Virus record (IMG/VR): IMGVR_UViG_3300020428_000078
Coordinates: 1 to 25,008 of that record
Direction: 5' to 3' (one strand)
DNA: 25,008 bases
Source: a virus
The notes beneath the pieces are model-generated. The model was not told the DNA's origin, searched no databases, and saw only the letters and a program-made list of their open reading frames with translations. Positions 1 to 6,931 of the stretch are shown in pieces (position 1 is the stretch's first letter; each line of letters starts with the position of its first letter). Both the position numbers and the translations under genes were made by a program.

Positions 1-274
1 ATCGTTCTGGTTTTACTTCTATGAGATATTCACCGCCAATAGTCTTGAGATAGAAGTCAACAATGTAACGATGTATTCGGTTATCAATAGGAGATCGATA
101 TGGAAGAACAATTTCTTCTGACGCCCATTCTAATACATCATTATTTAAGTCGCACCAATTCATAAATTTTACTTCATATCCAGAGCGATAGATAATCTTA
201 TGTACATTACCCCTATATTTCTCTGGATTTTTAGGATTAAATTTTCCTTGATGTAGTTCTTTTGTATAAGTCAT
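1..274 (-). CDS. 4: gp4-like head completion nuclease, N-terminal part
   Basis: Reading the complement leftward from an ATG at 274 gives 91 codons with no stop before the window edge, so only the N-terminal part is present. Seen: a GKFNPKNPEKYRGN start, IIYRSGYEVKFMNW, EWASEEIVLPYRSPIDNRIH, then VDFYLKT and EYLIEVKPER. These match my memory of the T4 gp4 head-completion family, which acts after DNA packaging to ready the filled head for tail joining. The VDFY (Asp73) and E-V-K (86-88) motifs, with Glu34 upstream, fit a PD-(D/E)xK or TnsA-like nuclease core; that catalytic reading is inference. It is the only - strand gene. A late box at 313-320 on the same strand would give a leader of about 33 nt. 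No clear Shine-Dalgarno is visible. Confidence 0.82.
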   Translation of the reverse strand, partial: MTYTKELHQGKFNPKNPEKYRGNVHKIIYRSGYEVKFMNWCDLNNDVLEWASEEIVLPYRSPIDNRIHRYIVDFYLKTIGGEYLIEVKPER

Positions 275-281
275 ATAAATA
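274..281 (+). promoter_or_regulatory. T4-type late promoter before the tail tube cap gene
   Basis: An exact TATAAATA. By T4 late-promoter geometry (box at about -13 to -6) transcription would start near 287, giving a 37-nt leader to the ATG at 324. The box overlaps the start codon of the divergent gp4-like gene. A degenerate GATAAATA follows at 283-290. Confidence 0.7.
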
Positions 282-312
282 AGATAAATAAGAAATCATT
301 ACAATTCATAGG

Positions 313-320
313 TATTTATA
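313..320 (-). promoter_or_regulatory. T4-type late promoter for the gp4-like gene
   Basis: TATTTATA on the + strand is an exact TATAAATA on the - strand. The predicted start is near 307, running left into the gp4-like gene whose ATG is at 274. It faces the + strand late box at 274-281, so the two predicted transcripts overlap at their 5' ends (about 287-307). Confidence 0.6.
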
Positions 321-323
321 CTA

Positions 324-1694
324 ATGTCAAATACAGTCTCAAAAACAGAGAAAGATCAAGCGACTTCTGCTGACCCAAAAAATAAAAAAGGAAAAGTTGC
401 TGATAGAGGAGGAGAATTGTATTTGTCATTCCCGCAAGAAGTCATGAGCGGAGAAGATGATAAATCAGAAAGATTTCCACACTCTATTCTTTTTACTTTG
501 TTAATCAGAGAAAAAGGAAAATCTTCTGGTAGATTGAGAGAAGGATTAAATCCAGGAAATTCTGGAGTAGAAGTTACTAATTCAGGCTCAACATTATCTG
601 CGGAAAAGGGTGGTACAAATGCTGTCTTGAAAACTGCTGGTACTTTAGTGGGTGCTGGTACTGCTGCCGTGATTGGTAAGAAAGCGATTAATGCTGTTAC
701 AGGTGGTAGTGTTATAGGTACAGCCGCGACAGCCCTTGGAGTTGGTGCAGGAGCCTTGGCATTCACTAATGATGAAGTTGGTGGTAATGTTTCTAATGCA
801 TTGGGCAAAATAGAAGAATTTGTGAAGAAGTCAGGTGAATTCTTATTTCCTACTGATACAGTATTAAAGACTGGAAAAGTCATGCGACTATATGTTCCTC
901 AAGCACCGCAAGAAGTGTTTGGTGCTAGTTGGTCTGAAACAGAATTAGGAACACTACTTGGGGCAGCCAACTCTGGTGCTCTTGGTCAGACTTTTTCAGA
1001 AACAATAGATAATTTTAAAAACGCAATAGCAAACCGTAATCCTGGCATGCTCGGTAATGATGCAGGTGCAGAATTTGTGGGAAGAAAACTAGCAGGAATA
1101 TCTGCTGTTACACAAGCGTTAGGATTTAATTTTAATTTGAATGCCGCTATTGAACTCAATACAGGTAAAGTGCCTAATCCATATAAAGAACAATTATTCA
1201 AATCAATGAACTTTAGAAAGTTTGCATATCAATTTGTGTTTGCTCCTAAAAATCCATATGAGATGGCTCAAGCATATAAGATTATGGATGTTTTCAGAAG
1301 ACACATGCATCCAGAGAAAGACGATAGTGGATTGTTCTTTCATTATCCTTCATTGTTTCAAATTGAATATCAGTATAAAGGAAAGGCTAATCAGTTCTTA
1401 ACGAAGATCGCAGACTGTGCCCTGACGAATATGAGCATTGATTACGGTGCAAATTCCACATTAACGACAGTGAAGGATACTTCTGGTGCACCAACAGAAA
1501 TAAAAATGACTCTACAGTTTCAAGAACTCAGATTGCTTGATCGTGCATTTTTCGAGAATTGGGGACCAGACGCAGTTAAATGGGCACAAGAAGCAGAAGG
1601 TTTAACTCCAGTAGATACGGATGATGACATCTCCGAGAACGAAAAAGAGGAAAAAGATCGTAAAGCAAATGAAGGCTCACAGGTCAACCCATAG
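324..1694 (+). CDS. 48: Baseplate tail tube cap protein (gp48/gp54 family)
   Basis: 456 residues. In T4, gp48 and gp54 sit on top of the central hub and start polymerisation of the tail tube. The family signature is in the second half: MNFRKFAYQFVFAPKNPYEM at 295-314, then FRRHMHPE (324-331), FFHYPSLFQIEYQYKG (338-353) and QFQELRLLDRAFFENW (398-413). The N-terminal SFPQEV/RFPHSILFTLLIRE region also fits. It is longer than the T4 proteins (about 320-364 aa). Residues 98-150 hold a Gly/Ala-rich hydrophobic segment with glycine-zipper spacing, and the tail (430-456) is acidic. It is first in the + strand block, with only a weak AGG (310-312) as ribosome site. gp48 and gp54 are paralogous, so the choice between them is uncertain; gp53 next door mildly favours either. 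Confidence 0.83.
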   Translation: MSNTVSKTEKDQATSADPKNKKGKVADRGGELYLSFPQEVMSGEDDKSERFPHSILFTLLIREKGKSSGRLREGLNPGNSGVEVTNSGSTLSAEKGGTNAVLKTAGTLVGAGTAAVIGKKAINAVTGGSVIGTAATALGVGAGALAFTNDEVGGNVSNALGKIEEFVKKSGEFLFPTDTVLKTGKVMRLYVPQAPQEVFGASWSETELGTLLGAANSGALGQTFSETIDNFKNAIANRNPGMLGNDAGAEFVGRKLAGISAVTQALGFNFNLNAAIELNTGKVPNPYKEQLFKSMNFRKFAYQFVFAPKNPYEMAQAYKIMDVFRRHMHPEKDDSGLFFHYPSLFQIEYQYKGKANQFLTKIADCALTNMSIDYGANSTLTTVKDTSGAPTEIKMTLQFQELRLLDRAFFENWGPDAVKWAQEAEGLTPVDTDDDISENEKEEKDRKANEGSQVNP

Positions 1695-1703
1695 GAGAGA
1701 AGA

Positions 1704-2210
1704 ATGTTTTTTAAAATGTTTCCAAGAATGGCATATGAAATAGAAGGAGAGTATCTAAACTATCCAGATATTTTTAGGCGTGTTGGAACAAATGATGCGT
1801 TTAAAAAGTTCATATATCTTGATAGATATCACATAGATGATGGAGAAAGAATCGAAGAAGTTGCTAATGCTATTTACGGAAGTCCTGAGTATCATTGGGT
1901 AATTGTAATAACTAATGATATAGTTGATCCTATACATGAATGGCCATTGTCTACTACTGATCTCATCAAATATTGTCAAAAGAAGTATGGAACAAATGGA
2001 CTGTATACTGTACATCATTATGAGTTTAATGACGCTTCTGGTATTACTGTAGATTACGATGCTACTAAACTTTCAGCGGGTACAATTAAATCAATATCTA
2101 ATTTTGATTATGAAGTTAAGTTAAACGAAGCGAAAAGAAGTATTAAACTTTTAAAAAAGCAGTACTTGACAGAGTTCGTAAATCAATTTAAACAATCTGT
2201 GAGAAAGTAA
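1704..2210 (+). CDS. 53: Baseplate wedge subunit gp53
   Basis: 168 residues, close to T4 gp53 (about 196 aa). In T4, gp53 clamps neighbouring wedges to each other and to the hub. The N-terminus (MFFKMFPRMAYE), the block YLDRYHIDDGERIEEVANAI (38-57) and SPEYHWVIVITNDIVDP (60-76), followed by HEWPLS, are the pattern I recognise for this family; its fold is LysM-like in T4. The start is supported by AGGAG about 5 nt upstream (ccataggagagaagaatg). The stop codon directly abuts the next ATG (TAAATG), so translation is probably coupled to the hub gene. It lies between the tail tube cap and hub genes, as expected for a baseplate block. Confidence 0.87.
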   Translation: MFFKMFPRMAYEIEGEYLNYPDIFRRVGTNDAFKKFIYLDRYHIDDGERIEEVANAIYGSPEYHWVIVITNDIVDPIHEWPLSTTDLIKYCQKKYGTNGLYTVHHYEFNDASGITVDYDATKLSAGTIKSISNFDYEVKLNEAKRSIKLLKKQYLTEFVNQFKQSVRK

Positions 2211-3644
2211 ATGGCGGGTGAAGGCCAACACAAAGATAAAGCCGAAGCAGTTGGCGCAGTAAATATTGAAGAAATATACATTCGTACTGCGGACAAAAAC
2301 TATTTTGATCTTTCCAACTATGTTCAGAATATTTTAATATATGAAAATATCGGTCAATCATGCCTTACCGGTAGCATAGGAATTGCAGATTCATCTAACT
2401 TTCTCGGTAAATTAAATCTTAAAGGTAAAGAAATAATTACCATGAAGATTAAATCTCCTTTTCTGCAAGACGGCGATGACATTCATAGGTCGTTTGTAGC
2501 ATATTCTATTAGCGATAGAATTCAACAGGATGATAGACAACAATTCATGAAAATAAATTTTATTTCCATGGAAGGAGCAAAAGATATATCTACTAGATTA
2601 TCTAGAAAGTTTTCTGGTCCAACTGATACAATAGCACAAGAAGTATTTAATCAGTATGTACAAGAACCAAGAATATATGATAAAGAAGGTAATCCGACAG
2701 GCCCCGTCACACCTCTTCTTATTGGTGGAACACCACATAAAACAAATAACTTTGCGTTTGTTGCTAATAATTGGTCTGCCATTGAAACATTAAATTTTGT
2801 TGCTAAGAACTCAGAACCAGCAGATGTTGACAGCAAACAAGTTCTACCAAATTGTTTATTTTTTGAAACAAGAACCGGATTTTATTTTGGAACACTAACC
2901 GATTATATTTTAGGGCAGAAAAGAAAAAATTTAATTTATAATGAATATAATTTTATACCAGCGTTAGATCAATCATTTGCTCAGAATGAAGAAAGGCTTA
3001 CATATGGAAGTTACAATTATGTAAGTCATTTTGTATCAAACCAATATCAGGTGCCCTCTTCTTCTAATTTTGATGAGCATTTTAATGAATTAAAAAATCA
3101 AAGAACTGGTTACTATGGAACGCATACTATTGGTATTGATATGGTCAATAGACTGAACTATCAAATGATATTCGATTATGTTGGCAATCTAGAAGATGCA
3201 AATCCAAATAATAGGGTAAATAAAAAGTGGGAAGATTTTGCTCATGTAACCGACCACAAACCATTCGCAGAAACTCCCATTTATAATCCTAGAGCATTAC
3301 AAAGAGTAAAAGTAGGAGCATCTAATTTATTTGACTCCGATGAATTCGGTTATGATATGGCATATTTTGAGAGAATTTCATTGAGACCAACTGCTATCGC
3401 TGAACAGAAGAGATTAAAAGTTGTGATCGAAGTTCCCGGTATGACTGATGTACAAGTGGGATATTTAGTGCGACTTAATTATCCTAGTGTAGGAGAAAAA
3501 CTAACGGGTGACAGTTCACAAGACACTTTAGATCCAGATGTATCTGGACTATACACTATATCAGGAATAATACACAACATATCCGCACAGCAACATAGTA
3601 TGAAACTTGAGTTGGTAAGAGACTCTTTTGGAGACGATAGATGA
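2211..3644 (+). CDS. gp27-like baseplate central hub protein
   Basis: 477 residues. I identify it by N-terminal pattern and position. DLSNYVQNILIYENIGQS (33-50) followed by GSIGIADSSNFLGKLNLKGK is typical of gp27/GpD-type hub domains, which form the trimeric ring joining spike to tail tube. The C-terminal part (KVVIEVPGMTDVQVGYLVRL, then SGLYTISGIIHNI and MKLELVRDSFG) resembles the end of such hub proteins, where a β-barrel meets the tube. It is followed with a 4-nt overlap by the gp5-like spike gene, its expected binding partner. T4 gp27 is about 391 aa, so this one is larger. Homologues in marine T4-like phages are often annotated only as structural protein or VrlC. The hub role is inferred from context plus pattern; exact orthology to gp27 is unproven. 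Confidence 0.68.
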   Translation: MAGEGQHKDKAEAVGAVNIEEIYIRTADKNYFDLSNYVQNILIYENIGQSCLTGSIGIADSSNFLGKLNLKGKEIITMKIKSPFLQDGDDIHRSFVAYSISDRIQQDDRQQFMKINFISMEGAKDISTRLSRKFSGPTDTIAQEVFNQYVQEPRIYDKEGNPTGPVTPLLIGGTPHKTNNFAFVANNWSAIETLNFVAKNSEPADVDSKQVLPNCLFFETRTGFYFGTLTDYILGQKRKNLIYNEYNFIPALDQSFAQNEERLTYGSYNYVSHFVSNQYQVPSSSNFDEHFNELKNQRTGYYGTHTIGIDMVNRLNYQMIFDYVGNLEDANPNNRVNKKWEDFAHVTDHKPFAETPIYNPRALQRVKVGASNLFDSDEFGYDMAYFERISLRPTAIAEQKRLKVVIEVPGMTDVQVGYLVRLNYPSVGEKLTGDSSQDTLDPDVSGLYTISGIIHNISAQQHSMKLELVRDSFGDDR

Positions 3645-5479
3645 TGCAGAAATATCCAGAATTTGCTTGGTGGCAAGGTATTGTTGAAAGCAGAAACGAT
3701 CCAGATAAACTGGGAAGATACCAAGTTCGTATTTTTGGTTATCATAGCCGCGATAGAACTGTATTGCCCACAGAAGATTTGCCATGGTCAATCCCCATGC
3801 AACCTGTAACTTCAGCCGCAATTTCAGGAGTAGGTAATTCACCTACGGGTCTCGTAGAAGGATCGGCTGTTATTGGATTCTTTGCAGATGGTGGTGCTGA
3901 CGGACAGATTCCAGTAATCATGGGATCATTTGGTGCTATGACAATGTTACCATCTAATGAGAATGGTCCCATCAAGTTTGATAGAACGACTGTTGGATTC
4001 TACGATAAGAGTGAAATATTTCCTAGAAACAAATCAAAACCTTTTGAGAAAGCAGTATTAGAAGATGTAGAGACTGATAATCCTGACTATGTTGAAGGTG
4101 GAGATGTAGAAAAAACTATTACCACTAAAGTAAAAGATGTTGAAGATCAAGGTTATAATAGTCTAGACGAACCAGATTCTCCTAGGCTTGCTAGAGGAGG
4201 TAAATGGGCTGAACAACATTTCTCTTTGAAATCAAAGAGAGCGAACAGAATAGGAAAGCAAGACGGATTAAACGATGAGCAGATGGATGCCGAGTATAAA
4301 GGTATACCTAAAGCGACTGCTCCAACTTCATCGATTTATACAACAGAAGAACCGAGTTTAACACATCCTGGTATGCCTGCTACGCCAAAACCCAAGTACA
4401 CAGAAGAGTACTGGGAAGAACCGCTACCACAGGGAGTTGCAGAATCAGCAACACAATATCCGTACAATCATGTAAGAGAATCAGAGAGCGGGCATGTCTT
4501 TGAAGTTGATGACACACCAGGCGCTGAAAGAATTCATCAATATCACAAGTCTGGTTCTTATGAAGAAATCATAGCAGATGGTTCTAGGTCAGTAAAAATT
4601 GTTGGTAAAGATTATGAAATTGTAGTATCAGATAAGCATATACTTGTCCAAGGAGATTGGAATATTACTGTTGATGGTGATTATAATCTAAATGTTTTGG
4701 GTAACAAGTATGAAGATATTAATGGTCATTTATTTACTGCTGTCAGAGGAAACGCTGTAACTAAGATACAGGGTAATGAAACAAAAGAGGTAATGACTGA
4801 TCAATCATTATTAGTAGTTGGAAATAAATGGGAAACTATACAGGCTAATCAGGGAACAGGACAAGTTGTTTTAAGAATTAACGGCTTATATACTAGAAGC
4901 ATCTCAGAACAAATAGACCTCTATAAATTTGGTAAAGTTGAAGAGATTATGGGAGACTATAAAATAATAGTAAGTCCCGCAGTAGGATTACATCCAAGAA
5001 AAGGTCCACCAAATCCAGCAACGGGTGCACCTGTTGGTCGACCAGAAATTCCGGGTATAACTAATTATGGTTCTTTCAAAGTAAAAACTGTAGGTGATAT
5101 AGAATTTGGCACATCAAAGTTGCCAATAGGAACTACTTTTCCTACAATATCTATGCAGTCTGCTTATATTACTTCAACTGCATTATTAGGACATATAGAA
5201 AGCGTTGGTATTATACCTCAACCCATGATAGCACCGGGTATGCCGATGGGCAAGTGGACTCAAGTCGATGCGATAGGAATTATGGAATTAGTATTTGCTG
5301 GAAAGATAGATCGTGTCGCTATGGCAGGACCTATCAATGATATAGCCCCAACAATTACCAATATTGGCTTCGCAAAGCATACCACTGCTTCTCCATCAAT
5401 ATCTAGACATGCCGGAAAGATCACAGATAATGGTGGTGGAATGATAAGTATGAACGCTGGTATTATTAAGTTAAATTAG
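3641..5479 (+). CDS. 5: gp5/VgrG-like central spike protein, no lysozyme domain
   Basis: 612 residues. Residues 1-105 look like the gp5/VgrG OB fold: FAWWQGIVESRNDPDKLGRY, then YQVRIFGYHSRD, LPWSIPMQP and GSAVIGFFADGGADGQIPVI. Residues 106-270 are a charged, Pro-rich linker. Residues 280-400 look like the VgrG-type β-helix: SGHVFEVDDTPGAERIHQYH, then short strands such as VQGDWNITVDGDYNLNVLGN. The C-terminal 200 residues are Gly/Ile-rich. In T4 gp5 a lysozyme domain lies between the OB fold and the helix; nothing here resembles it. The protein should form the membrane-puncturing trimer on the hub. The start overlaps the previous stop (ATGA); ATG codons at 3641 and 3644 are both possible. PAAR, two genes on, would cap the tip. 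Confidence 0.83.
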   Translation: MMQKYPEFAWWQGIVESRNDPDKLGRYQVRIFGYHSRDRTVLPTEDLPWSIPMQPVTSAAISGVGNSPTGLVEGSAVIGFFADGGADGQIPVIMGSFGAMTMLPSNENGPIKFDRTTVGFYDKSEIFPRNKSKPFEKAVLEDVETDNPDYVEGGDVEKTITTKVKDVEDQGYNSLDEPDSPRLARGGKWAEQHFSLKSKRANRIGKQDGLNDEQMDAEYKGIPKATAPTSSIYTTEEPSLTHPGMPATPKPKYTEEYWEEPLPQGVAESATQYPYNHVRESESGHVFEVDDTPGAERIHQYHKSGSYEEIIADGSRSVKIVGKDYEIVVSDKHILVQGDWNITVDGDYNLNVLGNKYEDINGHLFTAVRGNAVTKIQGNETKEVMTDQSLLVVGNKWETIQANQGTGQVVLRINGLYTRSISEQIDLYKFGKVEEIMGDYKIIVSPAVGLHPRKGPPNPATGAPVGRPEIPGITNYGSFKVKTVGDIEFGTSKLPIGTTFPTISMQSAYITSTALLGHIESVGIIPQPMIAPGMPMGKWTQVDAIGIMELVFAGKIDRVAMAGPINDIAPTITNIGFAKHTTASPSISRHAGKITDNGGGMISMNAGIIKLN

Positions 5480-5488
5480 GAGTAACTG

Positions 5489-6241
5489 ATGGATTGTCAA
5501 TTTGGAGCACTGGGAGATTTAGCAGAAAATATAGGTGGATTCCTAGATGAAATTGATGGTGTTATAAACAAAGTACAGAATAAGATCAATCAAATTCCTG
5601 CTTTAATTGATGCTGAATTAGCAAAACATATTGCTGATATAAAGCAGAAGTTAGAAGAAGAATTTCCATTGTTGACAGATTTAGGTCAATTAAAATTGGC
5701 GTTACCAGAAGAAATAAAGCAACTAGCAAATTTGGCTCAAGATGGTATTGCATTTGCAAATGAATTTGACAAACTAAAAGAAAAGTATAAAGATGTTGAT
5801 GTTGAACTACTGAAAGACCCTAGAAATATAGTCGATCTTTTAAAAGGTTTAGAAGGTGATCTTAATAGATTGTGCGATATGGTTCCTACAATGAAAGAAG
5901 TTGAAGTTAAAGAATGTGATCCTGATGTGACTGTGACTGAAACAGTAGCGAATCCAAATTTCGGTTTACCAGAAGAGCCAGAATTTGTTACAACAACTGC
6001 TACTACTCCAGGCGAGTGTAGAATGGTAAAACAAAAACAACTGAGAGGTAGAGGCAATAGTGAGTTTGCTGACAACATGAAAGTCAATATTGAAGCAAAA
6101 GCACTATTGAAGAAAGAAGGAAGAAAAGCGGCTTTCAAAGATTTAAAAAACTTATTATTAAGTTTTGAGTATCCAGACGAACCCGGTTCTGGTAGAGGAC
6201 TAGGCGATGCTATGGATGGTGCTAAATACGGTATTAATTAA
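5489..6241 (+). CDS. Unrecognised helical protein in the baseplate hub operon
   Basis: 250 residues, family not recognised. Residues 8-125 are rich in Leu, Ile, Lys and Glu with heptad-like spacing (for example IADIKQKLEEEFPLLTDLGQ), suggesting long helices or coiled coil. Residues 128-180 are different: three Cys (129, 143, 177) among acidic and Thr/Pro-rich sequence (VTVTETVANPNFGLPEEPEF). The end (180-250) is basic (KQKQLRGRG, LLKKEGRKAAFKDLKNLL), then Gly-rich. No signal peptide or membrane segment is seen. AGGAG at 5478-5482, overlapping the previous stop, supports the start. Its place between spike and gp25 fits a hub-associated or assembly protein, as gp26/gp28/gp29-type genes occupy comparable positions in T4, but no similarity to these was seen. 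Function is unknown. Confidence 0.75.
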   Translation: MDCQFGALGDLAENIGGFLDEIDGVINKVQNKINQIPALIDAELAKHIADIKQKLEEEFPLLTDLGQLKLALPEEIKQLANLAQDGIAFANEFDKLKEKYKDVDVELLKDPRNIVDLLKGLEGDLNRLCDMVPTMKEVEVKECDPDVTVTETVANPNFGLPEEPEFVTTTATTPGECRMVKQKQLRGRGNSEFADNMKVNIEAKALLKKEGRKAAFKDLKNLLLSFEYPDEPGSGRGLGDAMDGAKYGIN

Positions 6242-6251
6242 TAAGAATTAT

Positions 6252-6259
6252 TATAAATA
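6252..6259 (+). promoter_or_regulatory. T4-type late promoter before gp25
   Basis: An exact TATAAATA followed by G in the 23-bp gap before gp25. T4 geometry puts the transcription start at about 6265, the A of the gp25 start codon, so this promoter would give a leaderless gp25 message. No Shine-Dalgarno is visible in the gap. It could also feed the PAAR and gp6 genes. Confidence 0.68.
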
Positions 6260-6264
6260 GTCAA

Positions 6265-6666
6265 ATGGCAATTACTACTAAAGCAACACGCATCTATAAA
6301 GACATTGATTTGTCTTTTACTAAAAATGCTGTCTCTAATGATATAGGCAGAAAGGTAGATGTGGGCGCTGTAAAACAGGGTATGAAGAACATCATCTATA
6401 CTTCTATAGGTGAAAGACTTTTTAATCCTGGCTTCGGTTCTCAATTAAGAGAAATGTTATTTGAACCAGTTGATGCCGCAAGTGCAAGTGTTATTAATAA
6501 CTTGATAACTCAATGTCTAGAAAATTATGAAAAAAGAGTAGCGATTAGTAGAGTAGATGTCAAAGCAAATGCACTAGAAGATGGATATAATGTAACCGTA
6601 ATTTTTAGTATTCTTGGAATAGCAGATAAACAGAGATTAGAAATAGTTTTAGAGAGATTAAGATAA
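6265..6666 (+). CDS. 25: Baseplate wedge subunit gp25 (GPW/gp25 family)
   Basis: 133 residues, the same size as T4 gp25 (132 aa). In T4-like phages and in type VI secretion (TssE), gp25 clips onto the gp6 dimer in the wedge and contributes to sheath attachment. The family core GERLFNPGFGSQLREMLFEP is at 49-68, preceded by the usual helix GAVKQGMKNIIYTSI and followed by AISRVDVKAN and RLEIVLERLR at the end. The ATG at 6265 has no visible Shine-Dalgarno, but the N-terminus (ATRIYKDIDLSF) matches the family, so the start is likely right. The stop overlaps the PAAR start (TAATG), and gp6 follows, giving the conserved 25-PAAR-6 cluster. Confidence 0.92.
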   Translation: MAITTKATRIYKDIDLSFTKNAVSNDIGRKVDVGAVKQGMKNIIYTSIGERLFNPGFGSQLREMLFEPVDAASASVINNLITQCLENYEKRVAISRVDVKANALEDGYNVTVIFSILGIADKQRLEIVLERLR

Positions 6667-6926
6667 TGCCCAATGTAGCAATTAATGGTAATCTTGCAGG
6701 AGGAGCCACGACAGGATTAACAACTACTGTAATAGTAAACGGTCAAAGAGTGGTGTGTATAGGATCAGTAGTTGCTTCTCATGGATCTTCGCCACATGCT
6801 GCCGCCACAATAGTAGAAGGTAATACGGGTAGAGTATTCATGAACGGTAAAATTCCTTCTGTGACTGGCAATAAAGCAAGTTGTGCCCACGCTTTGGTTG
6901 GCACTAGCAATGTAACGATAGGATAA
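6666..6926 (+). CDS. 5.4: PAAR-repeat spike tip protein (gp5.4-like)
   Basis: 86 residues, typical PAAR size. PAAR proteins form a small cone on the end of the gp5/VgrG β-helix, with a bound metal ion at the sharp tip. Seen: TTTVIVNGQRVVCIGS (19-34), SHGSSPH (38-44), EGNTGRVFMNGKIPSVTGNK (51-70) and SCAHA (72-76). His39, His44, Cys73 and His75 are the likely metal ligands, by analogy to the three-His-plus-Cys site of other PAAR proteins; the exact set is inference. It is translationally coupled to gp25 by a TAATG overlap and lies 5 bp before gp6. No effector extension is present, so it is a plain tip. Confidence 0.88.
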   Translation: MPNVAINGNLAGGATTGLTTTVIVNGQRVVCIGSVVASHGSSPHAAATIVEGNTGRVFMNGKIPSVTGNKASCAHALVGTSNVTIG

Positions 6927-6931
6927 AATAA

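Noticed and set aside
356-883. Long open frame on the - strand inside the tail cap gene (175 codons).
   Set aside because: It mirrors a well-supported gene, has a low-complexity Pro/Val/Ala composition and no ribosome site.
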